A stretch of 64,000 nt of DNA from Uliginosibacterium aquaticum (GTDB taxonomy: Bacteria; Pseudomonadota; Gammaproteobacteria; Burkholderiales; Rhodocyclaceae). The stretch covers positions 682,001 to 746,000 of the forward strand of contig NZ_JABCSC020000003.1 in the NCBI RefSeq assembly GCF_012972705.2, given 5' to 3'. Below, piece by piece: positions 40,783 to 50,602 of this stretch. Under the pieces are notes generated by a model. The model worked only from the letters and a program-made list of their open reading frames with translations. It was not told the origin of the DNA and made no database searches. The first letter of the stretch is position 1. Each line of letters opens with the position of its first letter. Made by a program: the position numbers and the translations under genes.

Positions 40783-41436
40783 ATGATCCGTTTTGAACGA
40801 GTCACCAAACGCTATCCCGGCGGCCATGAGGCGCTCGCCGACGTGAGCTTCGAGATCCGCCACGGCGAACTGGTGGTGCTGGGCGGCCACTCGGGAGCCG
40901 GCAAGAGTACCCTGATCAAGCTGATCGCTGCGCTCGAGAAACCCACGGCCGGCAAGGTGTGGGTGAGCGGGCAGGATGTCGGCAGCCTGCGCCCGAATCA
41001 GGTGCCCTATCTGCGCCGCAGCCTCGGCCTGGTGATGCAGGAGCATCGTTTGCTGACCGACCGCACGGTGTTCGACAACGTGATGCTGCCGCTGCTGGTG
41101 ACCGGTTATCCGCCCAAGGATGCGGCCAAGCGCGTGCGCGTGGCGCTCGACAAGGTTGGCATGGGGGCCTTCGAGCAGGTGATGCCGATGACGCTTTCGG
41201 GCGGCGAGCAGCATCGCGTGGCGATTGCCCGCGCGATCGTCAATCGCCCTTCGGTGCTGATCGCTGACGAGCCGACCGCCCATCTCGACCCGGCCTATGC
41301 GCGCGAGATTGCGGCGCTGTTCCGCTCCTTCCATCAGGCCGGCGTCACCATCCTGCTCGCCACGCATGACGAGACCCTGTTCTCGCCTTACGGCTCACGC
41401 CGCATCGAACTCGACCATGGGAGGCTGGTGGCATGA
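40783..41436 (+). CDS. ftsE: Cell division ATP-binding protein FtsE
   Basis: The 217-residue ABC ATPase has Walker A GGHSGAGKST, Q-loop VMQEHRLL, signature LSGGEQHRV and Walker B VLIADEPTAHLD. With FtsX it forms a complex at the septum that activates peptidoglycan hydrolases through periplasmic EnvC-like factors. Start ATG 40783 (MIRFERVTKRYPGG) fits all family members; an upstream ATG would add 22 unsupported residues. ftsX overlaps its stop by four bases. Confidence 0.95.
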   Translation: MIRFERVTKRYPGGHEALADVSFEIRHGELVVLGGHSGAGKSTLIKLIAALEKPTAGKVWVSGQDVGSLRPNQVPYLRRSLGLVMQEHRLLTDRTVFDNVMLPLLVTGYPPKDAAKRVRVALDKVGMGAFEQVMPMTLSGGEQHRVAIARAIVNRPSVLIADEPTAHLDPAYAREIAALFRSFHQAGVTILLATHDETLFSPYGSRRIELDHGRLVA

Positions 41437-42341
41437 GCATCGCCCTGTTTCCGCACCGCTTGGCCTTGCGTCAGGCGCTCGCCCGCCTCACCGCCAAGCC
41501 GCTGGCGACCTTCCTTTCCGCGCTGGTGGTGGCCATTGCCCTGTCCTTGCCGGCACTGGGCCTGGTGCTGATGGACAACCTCGGCGGTCTGGCGCGCGGC
41601 GTGTCCGGCAAACCCGAGATCAGCGCCTTCCTCAAACGCGAAGTGAGTGCTGAGCAGGCCCAGCGCGTGGAAAACCGCCTGCAGGCCGACAAGCGCATTG
41701 CCGCGCTGCGTTTCGTGCCGCGTGATCTGGCGCTCAAGCAGCTGGCCGCACGTGGCGGCTTTGCTGATGTGAGCGGCGCACTGGTCGAGAATCCTTTGCC
41801 GGACGCCTTCATCATCGAACCGACCGGTGAGAATCCGGCCGTGTTCGAAGCCATCCGCACGGCACTGGCCGCCATGCCCGAGGTGGCGCATGTGCAGCTC
41901 GACTCGGCCTGGGTTGAGCGGCTGCATGCCGCTGTTGAGCTCGGGCGCTGGTCCATGCTGCTGCTCGCCGGCTTGCTGGGTGCGGCGCTGGTGATCGTGA
42001 CCTTCAACACCATTCGTCTGCAGATCCTCACCCAGCGCCACGAAATCACGGTGAGTCTGCTACTGGGCGCCACGCGCAACTTCGTGCGCCGCCCCTTCCT
42101 GTATTTCGGCCTGCTGCAAGGCTTGCTCGGCGGGTTGGTGGCCTGGGCCCTGGTCGAAGGGGTGATGGCGTTGATCGCCCCGCGCATCGAGGATCTCGCC
42201 CGCAGCTATAACATCGTGCTCGACTTGCATGGCCCGACGCCGCTGCAGGCTGCCGGTCTGCTGGCCTTCGCCGCGCTGCTGGGCTGGTTGGGGGCAGGGC
42301 TGTCGGTTCGCCGCCACCTGCACGACGGGGCAGTCGATTGA
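41433..42341 (+). CDS. ftsX: Cell division protein FtsX
   Basis: The 302-residue membrane protein has four predicted membrane segments: about residues 25-50, 170-195, 225-250 and 270-290. A periplasmic domain after the first carries PEISAFLKREVSAEQAQRV, the typical FtsX extracellular domain. It pairs with FtsE. rpoH, often found after ftsX in proteobacteria, is not present; a sugar transporter follows instead. Confidence 0.95.
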   Translation: MSIALFPHRLALRQALARLTAKPLATFLSALVVAIALSLPALGLVLMDNLGGLARGVSGKPEISAFLKREVSAEQAQRVENRLQADKRIAALRFVPRDLALKQLAARGGFADVSGALVENPLPDAFIIEPTGENPAVFEAIRTALAAMPEVAHVQLDSAWVERLHAAVELGRWSMLLLAGLLGAALVIVTFNTIRLQILTQRHEITVSLLLGATRNFVRRPFLYFGLLQGLLGGLVAWALVEGVMALIAPRIEDLARSYNIVLDLHGPTPLQAAGLLAFAALLGWLGAGLSVRRHLHDGAVD

Positions 42342-42385
42342 ATGAGGCAGAAGCGGGCTTGCTAGTCTGGCGCGGCAAACCTGTA

Positions 42386-42414
42386 TTGCAAAAGTAGTGT
42401 GGTCGCACTAAGTT
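42386..42414 (+). promoter_or_regulatory. Candidate xylF promoter with operator-like palindrome
   Basis: TTGCAA (42386-42391) and TAAGTT (42409-42414) are 17 bp apart and resemble -35 and -10 hexamers. The spacer holds a dyad, TAGTGTG-GT-CGCACTA (42395-42410), which is well placed for a repressor. About 135 nt of leader would precede xylF. The assignment is tentative. Confidence 0.35.
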
Positions 42415-42556
42415 GGCTGCCTGCTGCATGCATGACCTGAAAACAAGAATATGTTCGTCTGATGTGCCGCTGGACCCTGCTGCCGGACATCCGGCTGCGG
42501 GCATCGAGAGAGGCTTCGGGACTCCCGGTCTCTCTGTGCAACCAAAGGAGACCCTG

Positions 42557-43573
42557 ATGAGCCGTTTTACTACCCGTCGTACCGTTCTGGCCGTTCTGGC
42601 GGCTGTATCCACCCTTGCATCCCTGCCGGCCTTCGCTTCGAAGGACAAGCCGGTGATCGGCTTTTCGATTGACGATCTGCGCGTGGAGCGCTGGACGCGC
42701 GATCGTGACTATTTCGTTGAGGCGGCCAAGGGACTGGGGGCCGAGGTCAACGTGCAGTCGGCCGATGCCAACGAGCAGCGCCAGATCTCGCAGATCGAGA
42801 ATCTGATTGCCAAGAAGGTCGATGTGATCGTGATCGTGCCCTTCAACTCCAAGGTGCTGACCAACACCGTGAAGGAAGCCAAGAAAGCCGGCATCAAGGT
42901 CGTGTCCTACGACCGTCTGATCCTGAACGCTGATATCGATGCCTACATTTCCTTCGACAACGAGCGCGTCGGCGCGATGCAGGCCGAAGGCATCGTCAAG
43001 GCCGTCCCCAAGGGTTCTTACTACCTGCTGGGCGGCGCACCGACCGACAACAATGCCAAGCTCCTGCGTGCGGGCCAGATGTCGGTGCTCAAGCCGTATG
43101 TCGACAAGGGTGACATCAAGATTCTAGGCGATCAGTGGGTGAAGGACTGGAACCCTGAAGAGGCTCTGAAGATCATCGAGAACGTGCTGACCAAGAACGC
43201 CAACAAGGTGGATGCCATCATTGCCTCCAACGATGGCACGGCAGGCGGTGCGGTGCAGGCGCTGGCTGCCCAGAAGCTCGCCGGCAAGGTCGCGGTGTCT
43301 GGTCAGGATGCCGAGCTGGCGGCGGTCAAGCGCGTGATTGCCGGTACCCAGACCCTCACGGTTTACAAGCCTATCCGCGAAATCGCCGCAGGCGCAGCCA
43401 AGCTCGCCGTGCAACTGGTGAAGGGCGACAAGCCCGCCTTCAATGCCCAGCTCGACAATGGCGCGAAGAAGGTTGATTCGGTGCTGCTCTCGCCGACCAC
43501 CATCACCAAGGCCAATGCCGATCTGCTGGTGACTGACAAGTTCTTCACCAAGGAACAGCTGGGTCTGAAGTAA
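42557..43573 (+). CDS. xylF: D-xylose ABC transporter substrate-binding protein
   Basis: The 338-residue periplasmic protein has a signal peptide ([20 protein letters not shown], cleavage at AFA-SKD) and the periplasmic binding protein fold of the ribose/xylose class. Typical XylF stretches are [75 protein letters not shown] and [26 protein letters not shown] precedes ATG 42557. It is the first gene of xylFGH. Related sugars cannot be excluded from sequence alone. Confidence 0.93.
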   Translation: MSRFTTRRTVLAVLAAVSTLASLPAFASKDKPVIGFSIDDLRVERWTRDRDYFVEAAKGLGAEVNVQSADANEQRQISQIENLIAKKVDVIVIVPFNSKVLTNTVKEAKKAGIKVVSYDRLILNADIDAYISFDNERVGAMQAEGIVKAVPKGSYYLLGGAPTDNNAKLLRAGQMSVLKPYVDKGDIKILGDQWVKDWNPEEALKIIENVLTKNANKVDAIIASNDGTAGGAVQALAAQKLAGKVAVSGQDAELAAVKRVIAGTQTLTVYKPIREIAAGAAKLAVQLVKGDKPAFNAQLDNGAKKVDSVLLSPTTITKANADLLVTDKFFTKEQLGLK

Positions 43574-43582
43574 GAAGCACCT

Positions 43583-43627
43583 GTCGCGTCAGCACTCCTG
43601 CCCGGTAGGGCGGAGTGCTGACGCGAC
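43583..43627 (+). other. Strong intercistronic hairpin between xylF and xylG
   Basis: GTCGCGTCAGCACTCC (43583-43598) pairs perfectly with GGAGTGCTGACGCGAC (43612-43627), and an inner GCCC-GGTA-GGGC extends the stem with a single bulged T. No T-run follows. Such hairpins after binding-protein genes usually protect the 3' end of the upstream message and lower expression of the ATPase gene. Confidence 0.85.
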
Positions 43628-43658
43628 GGCTTCTGTTCCAAGCCGGTCTGGAGGTTGC

Positions 43659-45188
43659 GTGGCTGAATACCTGTTGGAGATGCGTGGCATCGTCAAGGAT
43701 TTCTCCGGCGTGAAGGCGCTGAATGGAATCGATCTGGCGGTGCGTGCCGGTGAGTGCGTAGGCCTGTGCGGCGAGAACGGCGCAGGCAAGTCCACCCTGA
43801 TGAAGGTGCTCTCTGCGGTGTATCCGCATGGCAGCTGGACGGGCCAGATCCTGTGGAATGGCCAGGAGCTCAAGGCACGCGGTATCCGCGAAACCGAAGA
43901 GGCCGGCATCGTGATCATCCACCAGGAGCTGATGCTGGTGCCGCATCTGTCGGTCACTGAAAACATCTTCCTTGGTAACGAAATCACCGGCTTTGCCGGC
44001 ACGCTCGATTACGCCGCGATGCATCAGCGCGCGGCCGAGCTGATGCGCGACCTGAAGATGCCGGAGGTGAATGTGGCACTGCCGGTGTCGCAGTACGGCG
44101 GTGGCCACCAGCAATTGATCGAGATCGCCAAGGCGCTGAACAAGAAGGCACGCCTGCTGATTCTGGATGAGCCGACGTCCTCGCTGACCAAGGCCGAAAC
44201 GGCGATCCTGCTCGACATCATTCTGGACCTCAAGAAGAAGGGTGTGGCGTGCGTGATGATCTCGCATAAGCTCGACGAGATCGCAGCCGTGTGCGACACG
44301 ATCAGCGTGATCCGCGACGGCACCCATGTCGGCACCCGGCCGATGGGCGAGCTGTCGGTGGACCAGATCATTACCATGATGGTCGGGCGCGAGATCACCA
44401 ACCTTTTCCCGCGTGAAGAGCATCCGATCGGTGAGGTGATCTTCGAAGCGCGCAACGTGACCTGTTTCGATATCGATAATCCGGCACGCAAGAAGGTGGA
44501 TGACGTCTCCTTCCAATTGCGCCGCGGCGAGGTGTTGGGTGTGGCCGGGCTGGTTGGTGCCGGGCGCACCGAACTGGCGATGGCGATCTTCGGCTGTTAC
44601 CCGGGCAAGTCCTCCGCCACGGTGCTGCTCGATGGCAAGCCGGTGCACATCGATTCACCACAGACGGCCGTGAAGTCAGGCTTGTGCCTGGTGCCGGAGG
44701 ACCGCAAACGTCACGGCATCGTGCCGTTGATGGGGGTGGGGCACAACATCACGCTGTCCGTGCCCGAGCAGTTCAGTCGCTTTGGCGTGATCGATCAGGC
44801 GGCCGAGATGCAGACCATCGAGAAGATGATCCGCCGCATGCGCATCAAGACGGCTACCCCCATGTTGGCGATCCAGGGCCTTTCCGGCGGGAATCAGCAA
44901 AAGGCCGTCTTCGCCAAGATGCTGCTGCCTGCGCCGCGGGTGCTGATCCTGGACGAGCCTACGCGGGGTGTCGATGTGGGCGCCAAGTACGAGATCTACA
45001 AGCTGATGATGGAGCTGGTGAAAGAAGGCATGTCCATCATCATGATCAGCTCCGAGCTGCCGGAACTGCTGGGCATGAGCGATCGGGTGCTGGTGATCGG
45101 CGAGGGGCGCCTGCGCGGCGACTTCATCAACAATGGCCTGAGCCAGGAAACCGTGATGGCCGCCGCCATCGGGCAGACAGAGACGTAG
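43659..45188 (+). CDS. xylG: D-xylose ABC transporter ATP-binding protein
   Basis: The 509-residue protein has two ABC domains. The first has Walker [10 protein letters not shown], signature QYGGGHQQL and Walker [11 protein letters not shown]. The second has a degenerate Walker A ([10 protein letters not shown]), signature [10 protein letters not shown] and [13 protein letters not shown]. This is the standard layout of monosaccharide importers of the XylG/RbsA type. The start is GTG 43659 with GGAGG in front. The TAG stop forms the first bases of a REP-like palindrome. Confidence 0.95.
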   Translation: MAEYLLEMRGIVKDFSGVKALNGIDLAVRAGECVGLCGENGAGKSTLMKVLSAVYPHGSWTGQILWNGQELKARGIRETEEAGIVIIHQELMLVPHLSVTENIFLGNEITGFAGTLDYAAMHQRAAELMRDLKMPEVNVALPVSQYGGGHQQLIEIAKALNKKARLLILDEPTSSLTKAETAILLDIILDLKKKGVACVMISHKLDEIAAVCDTISVIRDGTHVGTRPMGELSVDQIITMMVGREITNLFPREEHPIGEVIFEARNVTCFDIDNPARKKVDDVSFQLRRGEVLGVAGLVGAGRTELAMAIFGCYPGKSSATVLLDGKPVHIDSPQTAVKSGLCLVPEDRKRHGIVPLMGVGHNITLSVPEQFSRFGVIDQAAEMQTIEKMIRRMRIKTATPMLAIQGLSGGNQQKAVFAKMLLPAPRVLILDEPTRGVDVGAKYEIYKLMMELVKEGMSIIMISSELPELLGMSDRVLVIGEGRLRGDFINNGLSQETVMAAAIGQTET

Positions 45189-45241
45189 GTGCGACTTCAG
45201 TCGCATGTCACAAGCGGATGGCCGACTGAAGTCGGCCCTAC
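45185..45241. repeat. REP-like inverted pair between xylG and xylH
   Basis: GTAGGTGCGACTTCAGTCGC (from 45185) and the inverted copy GCCGACTGAAGTCGGCCCTA (ending 45241) are two palindromic units of one repeat type. Each unit is itself a short hairpin. The same type recurs at 54367-54509. The first four bases include the xylG stop codon. Confidence 0.82.
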
Positions 45242-45268
45242 AAGAAAAGAAATGGGCAGGGTATTGAT

Positions 45269-46414
45269 ATGACATTTTTCCGCAGTCTTCAGCAGGTTTT
45301 CTCGCGCTACAAGATCCTCGCCTTGCTGATCGCCATCGCGCTGATCTGGAGCTTCTTCGCCTGGCAGAGTGAGGGCGCTTTCCTTACCGCGCGCAACCTT
45401 TCCAACCTGCTGCGCCAGATGGCGATCACCGCGATGCTAGCCTCCGGTATGGTGTTCGTGATCATCGCCGGTGAAATCGATCTATCGGTAGGCTCGATGC
45501 TGGGCTTGCTCGGTGGTGTGGCGGCGGTGCTGGATGTGAGCTTCCATCTGCCCTTTGGCCTGAACCTCGCCATCGTGCTCACGCTGGGCCTCTTGCTGGG
45601 GCTTTTCAACGGCTACTGGGTGGCTTACCTGCGTGTGCCGTCCTTCATTGTGGGCCTGGCTGGCATGCTGGTGTTCCGCGGCATCCTGTTGGCGGTGACG
45701 GATGGCTCCACCATTGCGGTCGAATCCGAGACCTTCATTGGCTTCGGTCAGGCCTACCTGCCGATCAGCGTGGGCAATGTGCTGGCAGTCCTGCTGTTCG
45801 TGATGCTGGTGGTGCTGACCCTGCGCGCTCGCGCCAACCGTGTGCGCTACCAGCTGGCGGTGCCACCGTTGTGGCAGGAGCTCGGCAAGCTGGCGGCGAT
45901 TGCCATCATCATCGCAGGCTTCGTCACGGTGCTGAACAGCTACGAGGGCATTCCGGTGCCGGTGCTGATCATGCTGATCATCCTGGGGGCTTTTTCCTTC
46001 ATGGCGCGCAACACCGTGTTCGGCCGGCGTATCTACGCGGTGGGCTCCAATCTGGAGGCAACGCGCTTGTCCGGCGTGAATACACGGCTGGTGAAGATGG
46101 CCCTGTTTGGCCTGATGGGCCTGATGTGTGCGCTGGCTGGGCTGACCAACACCGCGCGGCTGGCCGCCGGCTCGCCCTCGGCCGGCAATATGGGCGAGCT
46201 TGATGCGATCGCCTCCTGCTTCATCGGCGGTACCTCGATGCGAGGTGGCTCTGGCACCATCCTTGGGGCGATCATCGGTGCGCTGATCATGGCGAGTCTG
46301 GACAACGGCATGTCCATGCTCAGCGTCGAGAGTTACTGGCAGATGATCGTGAAGGGCTCGATCCTGCTGCTGGCGGTATGGATAGACGTGGTGTCGGGTT
46401 CCAGCGAGCGCTGA
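45269..46414 (+). CDS. xylH: D-xylose ABC transporter permease
   Basis: The 381-residue integral membrane protein has about ten hydrophobic segments and belongs to the branched-chain/ribose-type permease family. Typical pieces are LLRQMAITAMLASGMVFVII, AGEIDLSVGSMLGLLGG, VPSFIVGLAGMLVFRG and AGSPSAGNMGELDAIASCFI, followed by GGTSMRGGSGTILGAIIGAL. The length suits XylH (about 390 residues), longer than RbsC. A terminator-like hairpin spans its stop codon. Confidence 0.94.
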   Translation: MTFFRSLQQVFSRYKILALLIAIALIWSFFAWQSEGAFLTARNLSNLLRQMAITAMLASGMVFVIIAGEIDLSVGSMLGLLGGVAAVLDVSFHLPFGLNLAIVLTLGLLLGLFNGYWVAYLRVPSFIVGLAGMLVFRGILLAVTDGSTIAVESETFIGFGQAYLPISVGNVLAVLLFVMLVVLTLRARANRVRYQLAVPPLWQELGKLAAIAIIIAGFVTVLNSYEGIPVPVLIMLIILGAFSFMARNTVFGRRIYAVGSNLEATRLSGVNTRLVKMALFGLMGLMCALAGLTNTARLAAGSPSAGNMGELDAIASCFIGGTSMRGGSGTILGAIIGALIMASLDNGMSMLSVESYWQMIVKGSILLLAVWIDVVSGSSER

Positions 46415-46444
46415 GCCTGGCTGCAATAGGGCCAGCTCAGCGCT
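46407..46444. terminator. Terminator hairpin spanning xylH and phosphatase stop codons
   Basis: AGCGCTGAGCCTGGC (46407-46421) pairs with GCCAGCTCAGCGCT (46431-46444) with one bulged base. The two convergent genes end within this 38-bp dyad. No long T-run is present, so it may act by structure alone. Confidence 0.6.
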
Positions 46445-47303
46445 TGGCCCGGCAGTTATCCATGCCGGCGTCTAGTGGAGCTTGGTCGCCTACCGACATG
46501 AAGGCCCAGCGGTAGCTGGCAGGCTTGAGGCGCAACAGCAGCACGCCATGCTGTCCGTAGATGCGCGCCTCGCTGCCCGCCTGCTGGGTGCCCTCGGGAT
46601 ACAGGCCCGCGCCGCCCGTACCCACCACGAAGTGACGGATCCCGCCGCGGCTGACGGGCCGGCCTTTGGTATCGAGGCGGGCGAAACGCTCGTAGTGATG
46701 ATCGTGCCCGCTCAGCACCAGATCGGCGCCGGCTGCTTCGAGCAGCGGCAGGGCGGCCAGCATGCTGGCATCGTTGCCATGCGGGCCGGAGCTGAATACC
46801 GGGCGGTGCCACAGGGCCAGCAGGCAGCGACTCCGGTTCGCGGCGAGATCCTGGCGCAGCCAGTCCAGCTGGGAGCGGGCTTCTTCGTCCTTGAGTTCGC
46901 TGTTGAGTGACACGATGTGCCAGCCACCCAGCTTGCGGCTGTAGTAGCCACGGCGTTGCGGCCCGGCAATCCTGCCGAAGTAGTCGAAGTAAGCGTCGGC
47001 CTTGCCGGTGCCGTAATCGTGATTGCCGGGCGCGGGCAGGCTACGGCGGCGGAAGCGGCCCCAGGTCGGCTCAAAGCAATCGGCATACTCCTGGGCTGTG
47101 CCCAGCGGGTAAGTCAGATCGCCGGTCAGCGCCACCCAGGCTCCGGGAATGCGTGCTGCCAGTGCTGCTGTGCGGGCTGCGGCAGATTCCGCTGCCGGTT
47201 TGTTGTCGCATTGCGCAATGTCGCCGACCACGATCAGCGGTACTTCGGCGGCCACGCTGGTCAGAGGTAGCAGTAAGGCGATCAGCAGGCAGAGTGGGCG
47301 CAT
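46437..47303 (-). CDS. Exported metallophosphoesterase
   Basis: The 288-residue protein has a signal peptide (MRPLCLLIALLLPLTSVAAE) and calcineurin-like metal motifs: VGDIAQC, LTGDLTYP, PAPGNHDYG, LWHRPVFSSG and VLSGHDHHYERF. These match the purple acid phosphatase-like branch. Start ATG 47303 was chosen since the signal peptide follows; a longer frame upstream is not supported. A periplasmic phosphatase role is inferred; the substrate is unknown. It is convergent with xylH and divergent from marC. Confidence 0.88.
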   Translation of the reverse strand: MRPLCLLIALLLPLTSVAAEVPLIVVGDIAQCDNKPAAESAAARTAALAARIPGAWVALTGDLTYPLGTAQEYADCFEPTWGRFRRRSLPAPGNHDYGTGKADAYFDYFGRIAGPQRRGYYSRKLGGWHIVSLNSELKDEEARSQLDWLRQDLAANRSRCLLALWHRPVFSSGPHGNDASMLAALPLLEAAGADLVLSGHDHHYERFARLDTKGRPVSRGGIRHFVVGTGGAGLYPEGTQQAGSEARIYGQHGVLLLRLKPASYRWAFMSVGDQAPLDAGMDNCRAKR

Positions 47304-47388
47304 GACGGCAGCGGGCAGGGCAGATGTGGCATGCTCGCACCCGGAGTGCTGCCGATCAAGCGCGGTGGCCCAGTTGAAGGGAAGTTGA

Positions 47389-48060
47389 ATGCAAGCCCTG
47401 ATTGAATTTCTGCAGGCCACGCTGGTGGTTCCGCTGGCCTTGCTGCCCATCATCAATCCGCTCGGTGGTGCGGCGCTGTTCGCCAGCATCACGGGCGGTA
47501 GTGAGCGGTTGGCCAAGCCCATGGCGCGCCAGGTGGCGATCAATGTCTGGATCATCCTGATCGTGGCGATGCTGGTGGGCTCCTATGTGCTGGAACTGTT
47601 CGGCATTTCTCTGCCCATCGTGCGGGTGGGCGGGGGCTTACTGGTGGCTGTGACCGGTTGGCGCATGCTCAATGATGAGGGGAGCGATGCCGTGCGTGAT
47701 GCGGTGGCGAACGAAACAGCCGAACTCTCATCGCAGGAGATTGCCAAGCGCAGCTTCTTTCCGATGAGCTTTCCGCTCACTTCCGGCCCGGGCTCCATCG
47801 CCACCTCCATCGCGCTGGGTACGCGCTTTCCGCATACGCCGACCAACTATGTGCTGGGCGTGATCGTGGCTGCGATTGGTGCCGCGCTCACTGCAGCAGT
47901 CGTGTTCTTCTGTTACCGCTATGCCGTGCGCCTGCAGAAAAAGCTGGGTGACATCGGTGTGATCGTGGTGGCACGCATGTCCGCCTTCATCCTGCTGTGC
48001 ATCGGCATCGAGATGATGTGGGGTGGCTGGGTGGATCTGAACCGTGCCCTCACCCACTGA
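47389..48060 (+). CDS. MarC family integral membrane protein
   Basis: The 223-residue protein has six hydrophobic segments and the MarC/YhgN family pattern: LLPIINPLGGAALFASITGG near the start, VGGGLLVAVTGWRML, FFPMSFPLTSGPGSIATSIA, and a final ARMSAFILLCIGIEMMWGG. Annotated as NAAT-type transporters, MarC proteins have no firmly established substrate. GGGAAG precedes the ATG. ridA follows 52 bp downstream. Confidence 0.9.
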   Translation: MQALIEFLQATLVVPLALLPIINPLGGAALFASITGGSERLAKPMARQVAINVWIILIVAMLVGSYVLELFGISLPIVRVGGGLLVAVTGWRMLNDEGSDAVRDAVANETAELSSQEIAKRSFFPMSFPLTSGPGSIATSIALGTRFPHTPTNYVLGVIVAAIGAALTAAVVFFCYRYAVRLQKKLGDIGVIVVARMSAFILLCIGIEMMWGGWVDLNRALTH

Positions 48061-48112
48061 AACTGTTTTGATCGGCTAGACTTTCCCGCTTCCCCCGTAC
48101 CAGGAGTTCAGT

Positions 48113-48493
48113 ATGTCCGCTCAGGTCATTTCCACTGCCGCAGCGCCTGCCGCCATAGGCCCCTACTCGCAGGCCGTGCGCGCCGGCAATACGGTCTATC
48201 TTTCGGGCCAGATCGGCCTCGATCCGGCCAACGGCCAGCTGGCCGAAGGGTTTGAAGCCCAGGCCGTGCAAGTGTTTGCGAATCTCAAGGCGGTGATTGA
48301 AGCCTCCGGCGGCACGCTCGCGAATGCGGTGAAACTCACTATCTATCTGACTGATCTGGCCAACTTTGCGCGCGTCAATGACTTGATGCAGCAGCATTTT
48401 GTAGCGCCTTATCCGGCGCGCGCCACGGTCGGTGTGAGTGCCCTGCCGCGCGGGGCGCTGGTCGAGATCGATGCGGTGCTGGTTCTCGACTGA
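48113..48493 (+). CDS. ridA: RidA family reactive intermediate deaminase
   Basis: The 126-residue protein carries RidA hallmarks: [40 protein letters not shown], and the catalytic arginine region [20 protein letters not shown]. RidA hydrolyses 2-aminoacrylate and related enamines. The trimeric YjgF fold is expected. Its stop is 7 bp before the recG start, consistent with one operon, as often seen. Confidence 0.95.
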   Translation: MSAQVISTAAAPAAIGPYSQAVRAGNTVYLSGQIGLDPANGQLAEGFEAQAVQVFANLKAVIEASGGTLANAVKLTIYLTDLANFARVNDLMQQHFVAPYPARATVGVSALPRGALVEIDAVLVLD

Positions 48494-48499
48494 AGCATC

Positions 48500-50596
48500 T
48501 TGACCGACGCGCCCAAGCCCCGGAAAACGCATGCCGCCAAGGGCAAGACGCCGGCGGGGGCGGACGCGCCCGCACGCAAGCCGGTCTCGGCTCTCACCGG
48601 CCGGCTGCACAAGCTCGGCATCTACAATGATGCCGACATGTTGCTGCATCTACCGATGCGTTATGAGGACGAGACCCGAGTCGTCTCCATCCGCGAGGCC
48701 GCCCCTGGCCTGCCGGCTCAGATCGAGGCCGAGGTCGAGCATGCCGAGATCACCTTCAAGCCGCGGCGCCAGCTGGTCGCCAAATTGCGCGATGACAGCG
48801 GCGTGATCTATCTGCGCTTCCTGAACTTCTACCCGGCGATGCAGAAGCTGCTGGAGCCCGGGCGCCGCGTGCGCGCCTTTGGCGAGGTGCGCAGCGGTTT
48901 CTGGGGCGAGGAGATGATTCACCCGCGGGTTCTGGCGGTGACAGAAGGCGAGGCCTTGCCGCAATCGCTTACGCCGATCTACCCGGCCACCGCCGGCTTG
49001 GCCCAAGCCGCGCTACGCAAGCTGGTGCTGCGAGCTTTTGAGCGCTCCAGCCTGGTTGATTTTCTGCCTGAAGCCTTGCGCAAGAGCCTGCGCCTGGCTG
49101 GCTGGGAGCGCAGCCTGCGCTTCCTGCATCAGCCGCCACCCGAAGCCAGCCAGAGTGCGCTGGAAGAGCGCAGCCATCCGGCCTGGCGGCGTGTGAAGTT
49201 CGACGAATTGCTGACCCAGCAGATCCAGTTGCGTCGTGCCTACATCGAGCGCCGCGCGCATGCTGCGGCGAGCCTGCCCGCGCAAGGGCGCCTGCCCGCG
49301 CAATTGATTGCCGCGCTGCCCTTTGCGCTGACGGGTGCGCAGGCGCGTGCGGTGGACGAAATCGCCCGCGATCTGGCCCAGGCGTATCCGATGCAGCGTC
49401 TGCTGCAGGGCGACGTGGGCAGTGGCAAGACCATTGTGGCGGCGCTGGCCATGTTGCAGGCGGCCGAGAATGGTCTGCAGGCGGCCCTGATGGCGCCGAC
49501 CGAGATTCTCGCCGAACAGCATTACCGCAAGCTGGACCAGTGGCTCACGCCGCTCGGCATCGGCGTAGCCTGGCTCTCGGGCTCACAGAAAAAGAAGGAG
49601 CGTGCCGCGATGCTGGAGAAGATCGCCAGGGGTGAAGCGCTTCTGGCCGTGGGCACTCATGCGCTGATCGAGGATACGGTGGGGCTGGAGAAGCTGGGCC
49701 TGGCGGTGGTGGACGAGCAGCACCGCTTCGGCGTGCGTCAGCGCCTCGCGCTGCGCGAGAAAGTGGCCGGCCGCCTGCCGCACATGCTGATGATGAGCGC
49801 CACGCCGATCCCGCGCACGCTTGCCATGAGCTATATGGCGGATCTGGATGTGAGTGTGCTCGATGAACTGCCGCCGGGCCGCACGCCGATCGTGACCAAG
49901 CTGGTGGCCGACTCGCGCCGCGAGGAAGTGATCGAGCGCGTGCGTGATGCCTGCCGCGAAGGGCGCCAGGCCTACTGGGTGTGCCCGCTGATCGAGGAAT
50001 CTGAAACGCTGCAGTTGCAGACCGCGGTCGAGACCTACGAGACCCTGGCTGCCGAGCTGGCTGAACTCAGGGTCGGGCTGGTGCATGGTCGCTTGAAGCC
50101 GGCCGAGAAGGCCGAGGTGATGGAGGCCTTCCTGCGCAACGAAACCCAGGTACTGGTGGCGACCACGGTGATCGAGGTCGGCGTGGATGTGCCCAACGCC
50201 AGCCTGATGGTGATCGAGCATGCCGAGCGTTTCGGCCTCGCGCAATTGCATCAGCTGCGCGGCCGGGTTGGGCGCGGTGCGGCGGCCTCCACCTGCGTGC
50301 TGGTGTATGCGCAGCCGCTGTCACAGAACGGCCGCGAACGCCTCAAGGCTATCTTCGAAACCACCGATGGCTTCGAGATCGCACGGCGCGACCTGCAGTT
50401 GCGCGGCCCGGGTGAATTCATCGGAGCGCGCCAGAGCGGTGTGCCGCTGCTGCGTTACGCCGATCTGGAGGCTGACGTGGATCTGATCGAAGTGGCCAAG
50501 CAGGCCGCTGAAGAACTGCAGGCCCGCTATCCCGAAGCGGCAGATGCCTTGCTGCGCCGCTGGTACGGCGGGCGGGCGGAGCTGCTCAAGGCCTGA
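48500..50596 (+). CDS. recG: ATP-dependent DNA helicase RecG
   Basis: The 698-residue helicase processes stalled replication forks and Holliday junctions. It has an N-terminal wedge/OB domain (RYEDETRVVSIREAAPG, then GVIYLRFLNFYPAM). Helicase motifs are GDVGSGKTIVA, APTEILAEQHY, VVDEQHRFGVRQRL, MSATPIPRTL, ATTVIEVGVDVPNASLMVIE and the TRG region. The start is a TTG at 48500 with weak GAAG upstream, so the N-terminus is less certain. Confidence 0.95.
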   Translation: MTDAPKPRKTHAAKGKTPAGADAPARKPVSALTGRLHKLGIYNDADMLLHLPMRYEDETRVVSIREAAPGLPAQIEAEVEHAEITFKPRRQLVAKLRDDSGVIYLRFLNFYPAMQKLLEPGRRVRAFGEVRSGFWGEEMIHPRVLAVTEGEALPQSLTPIYPATAGLAQAALRKLVLRAFERSSLVDFLPEALRKSLRLAGWERSLRFLHQPPPEASQSALEERSHPAWRRVKFDELLTQQIQLRRAYIERRAHAAASLPAQGRLPAQLIAALPFALTGAQARAVDEIARDLAQAYPMQRLLQGDVGSGKTIVAALAMLQAAENGLQAALMAPTEILAEQHYRKLDQWLTPLGIGVAWLSGSQKKKERAAMLEKIARGEALLAVGTHALIEDTVGLEKLGLAVVDEQHRFGVRQRLALREKVAGRLPHMLMMSATPIPRTLAMSYMADLDVSVLDELPPGRTPIVTKLVADSRREEVIERVRDACREGRQAYWVCPLIEESETLQLQTAVETYETLAAELAELRVGLVHGRLKPAEKAEVMEAFLRNETQVLVATTVIEVGVDVPNASLMVIEHAERFGLAQLHQLRGRVGRGAAASTCVLVYAQPLSQNGRERLKAIFETTDGFEIARRDLQLRGPGEFIGARQSGVPLLRYADLEADVDLIEVAKQAAEELQARYPEAADALLRRWYGGRAELLKA

Positions 50597-50602
50597 TATT
50601 GC

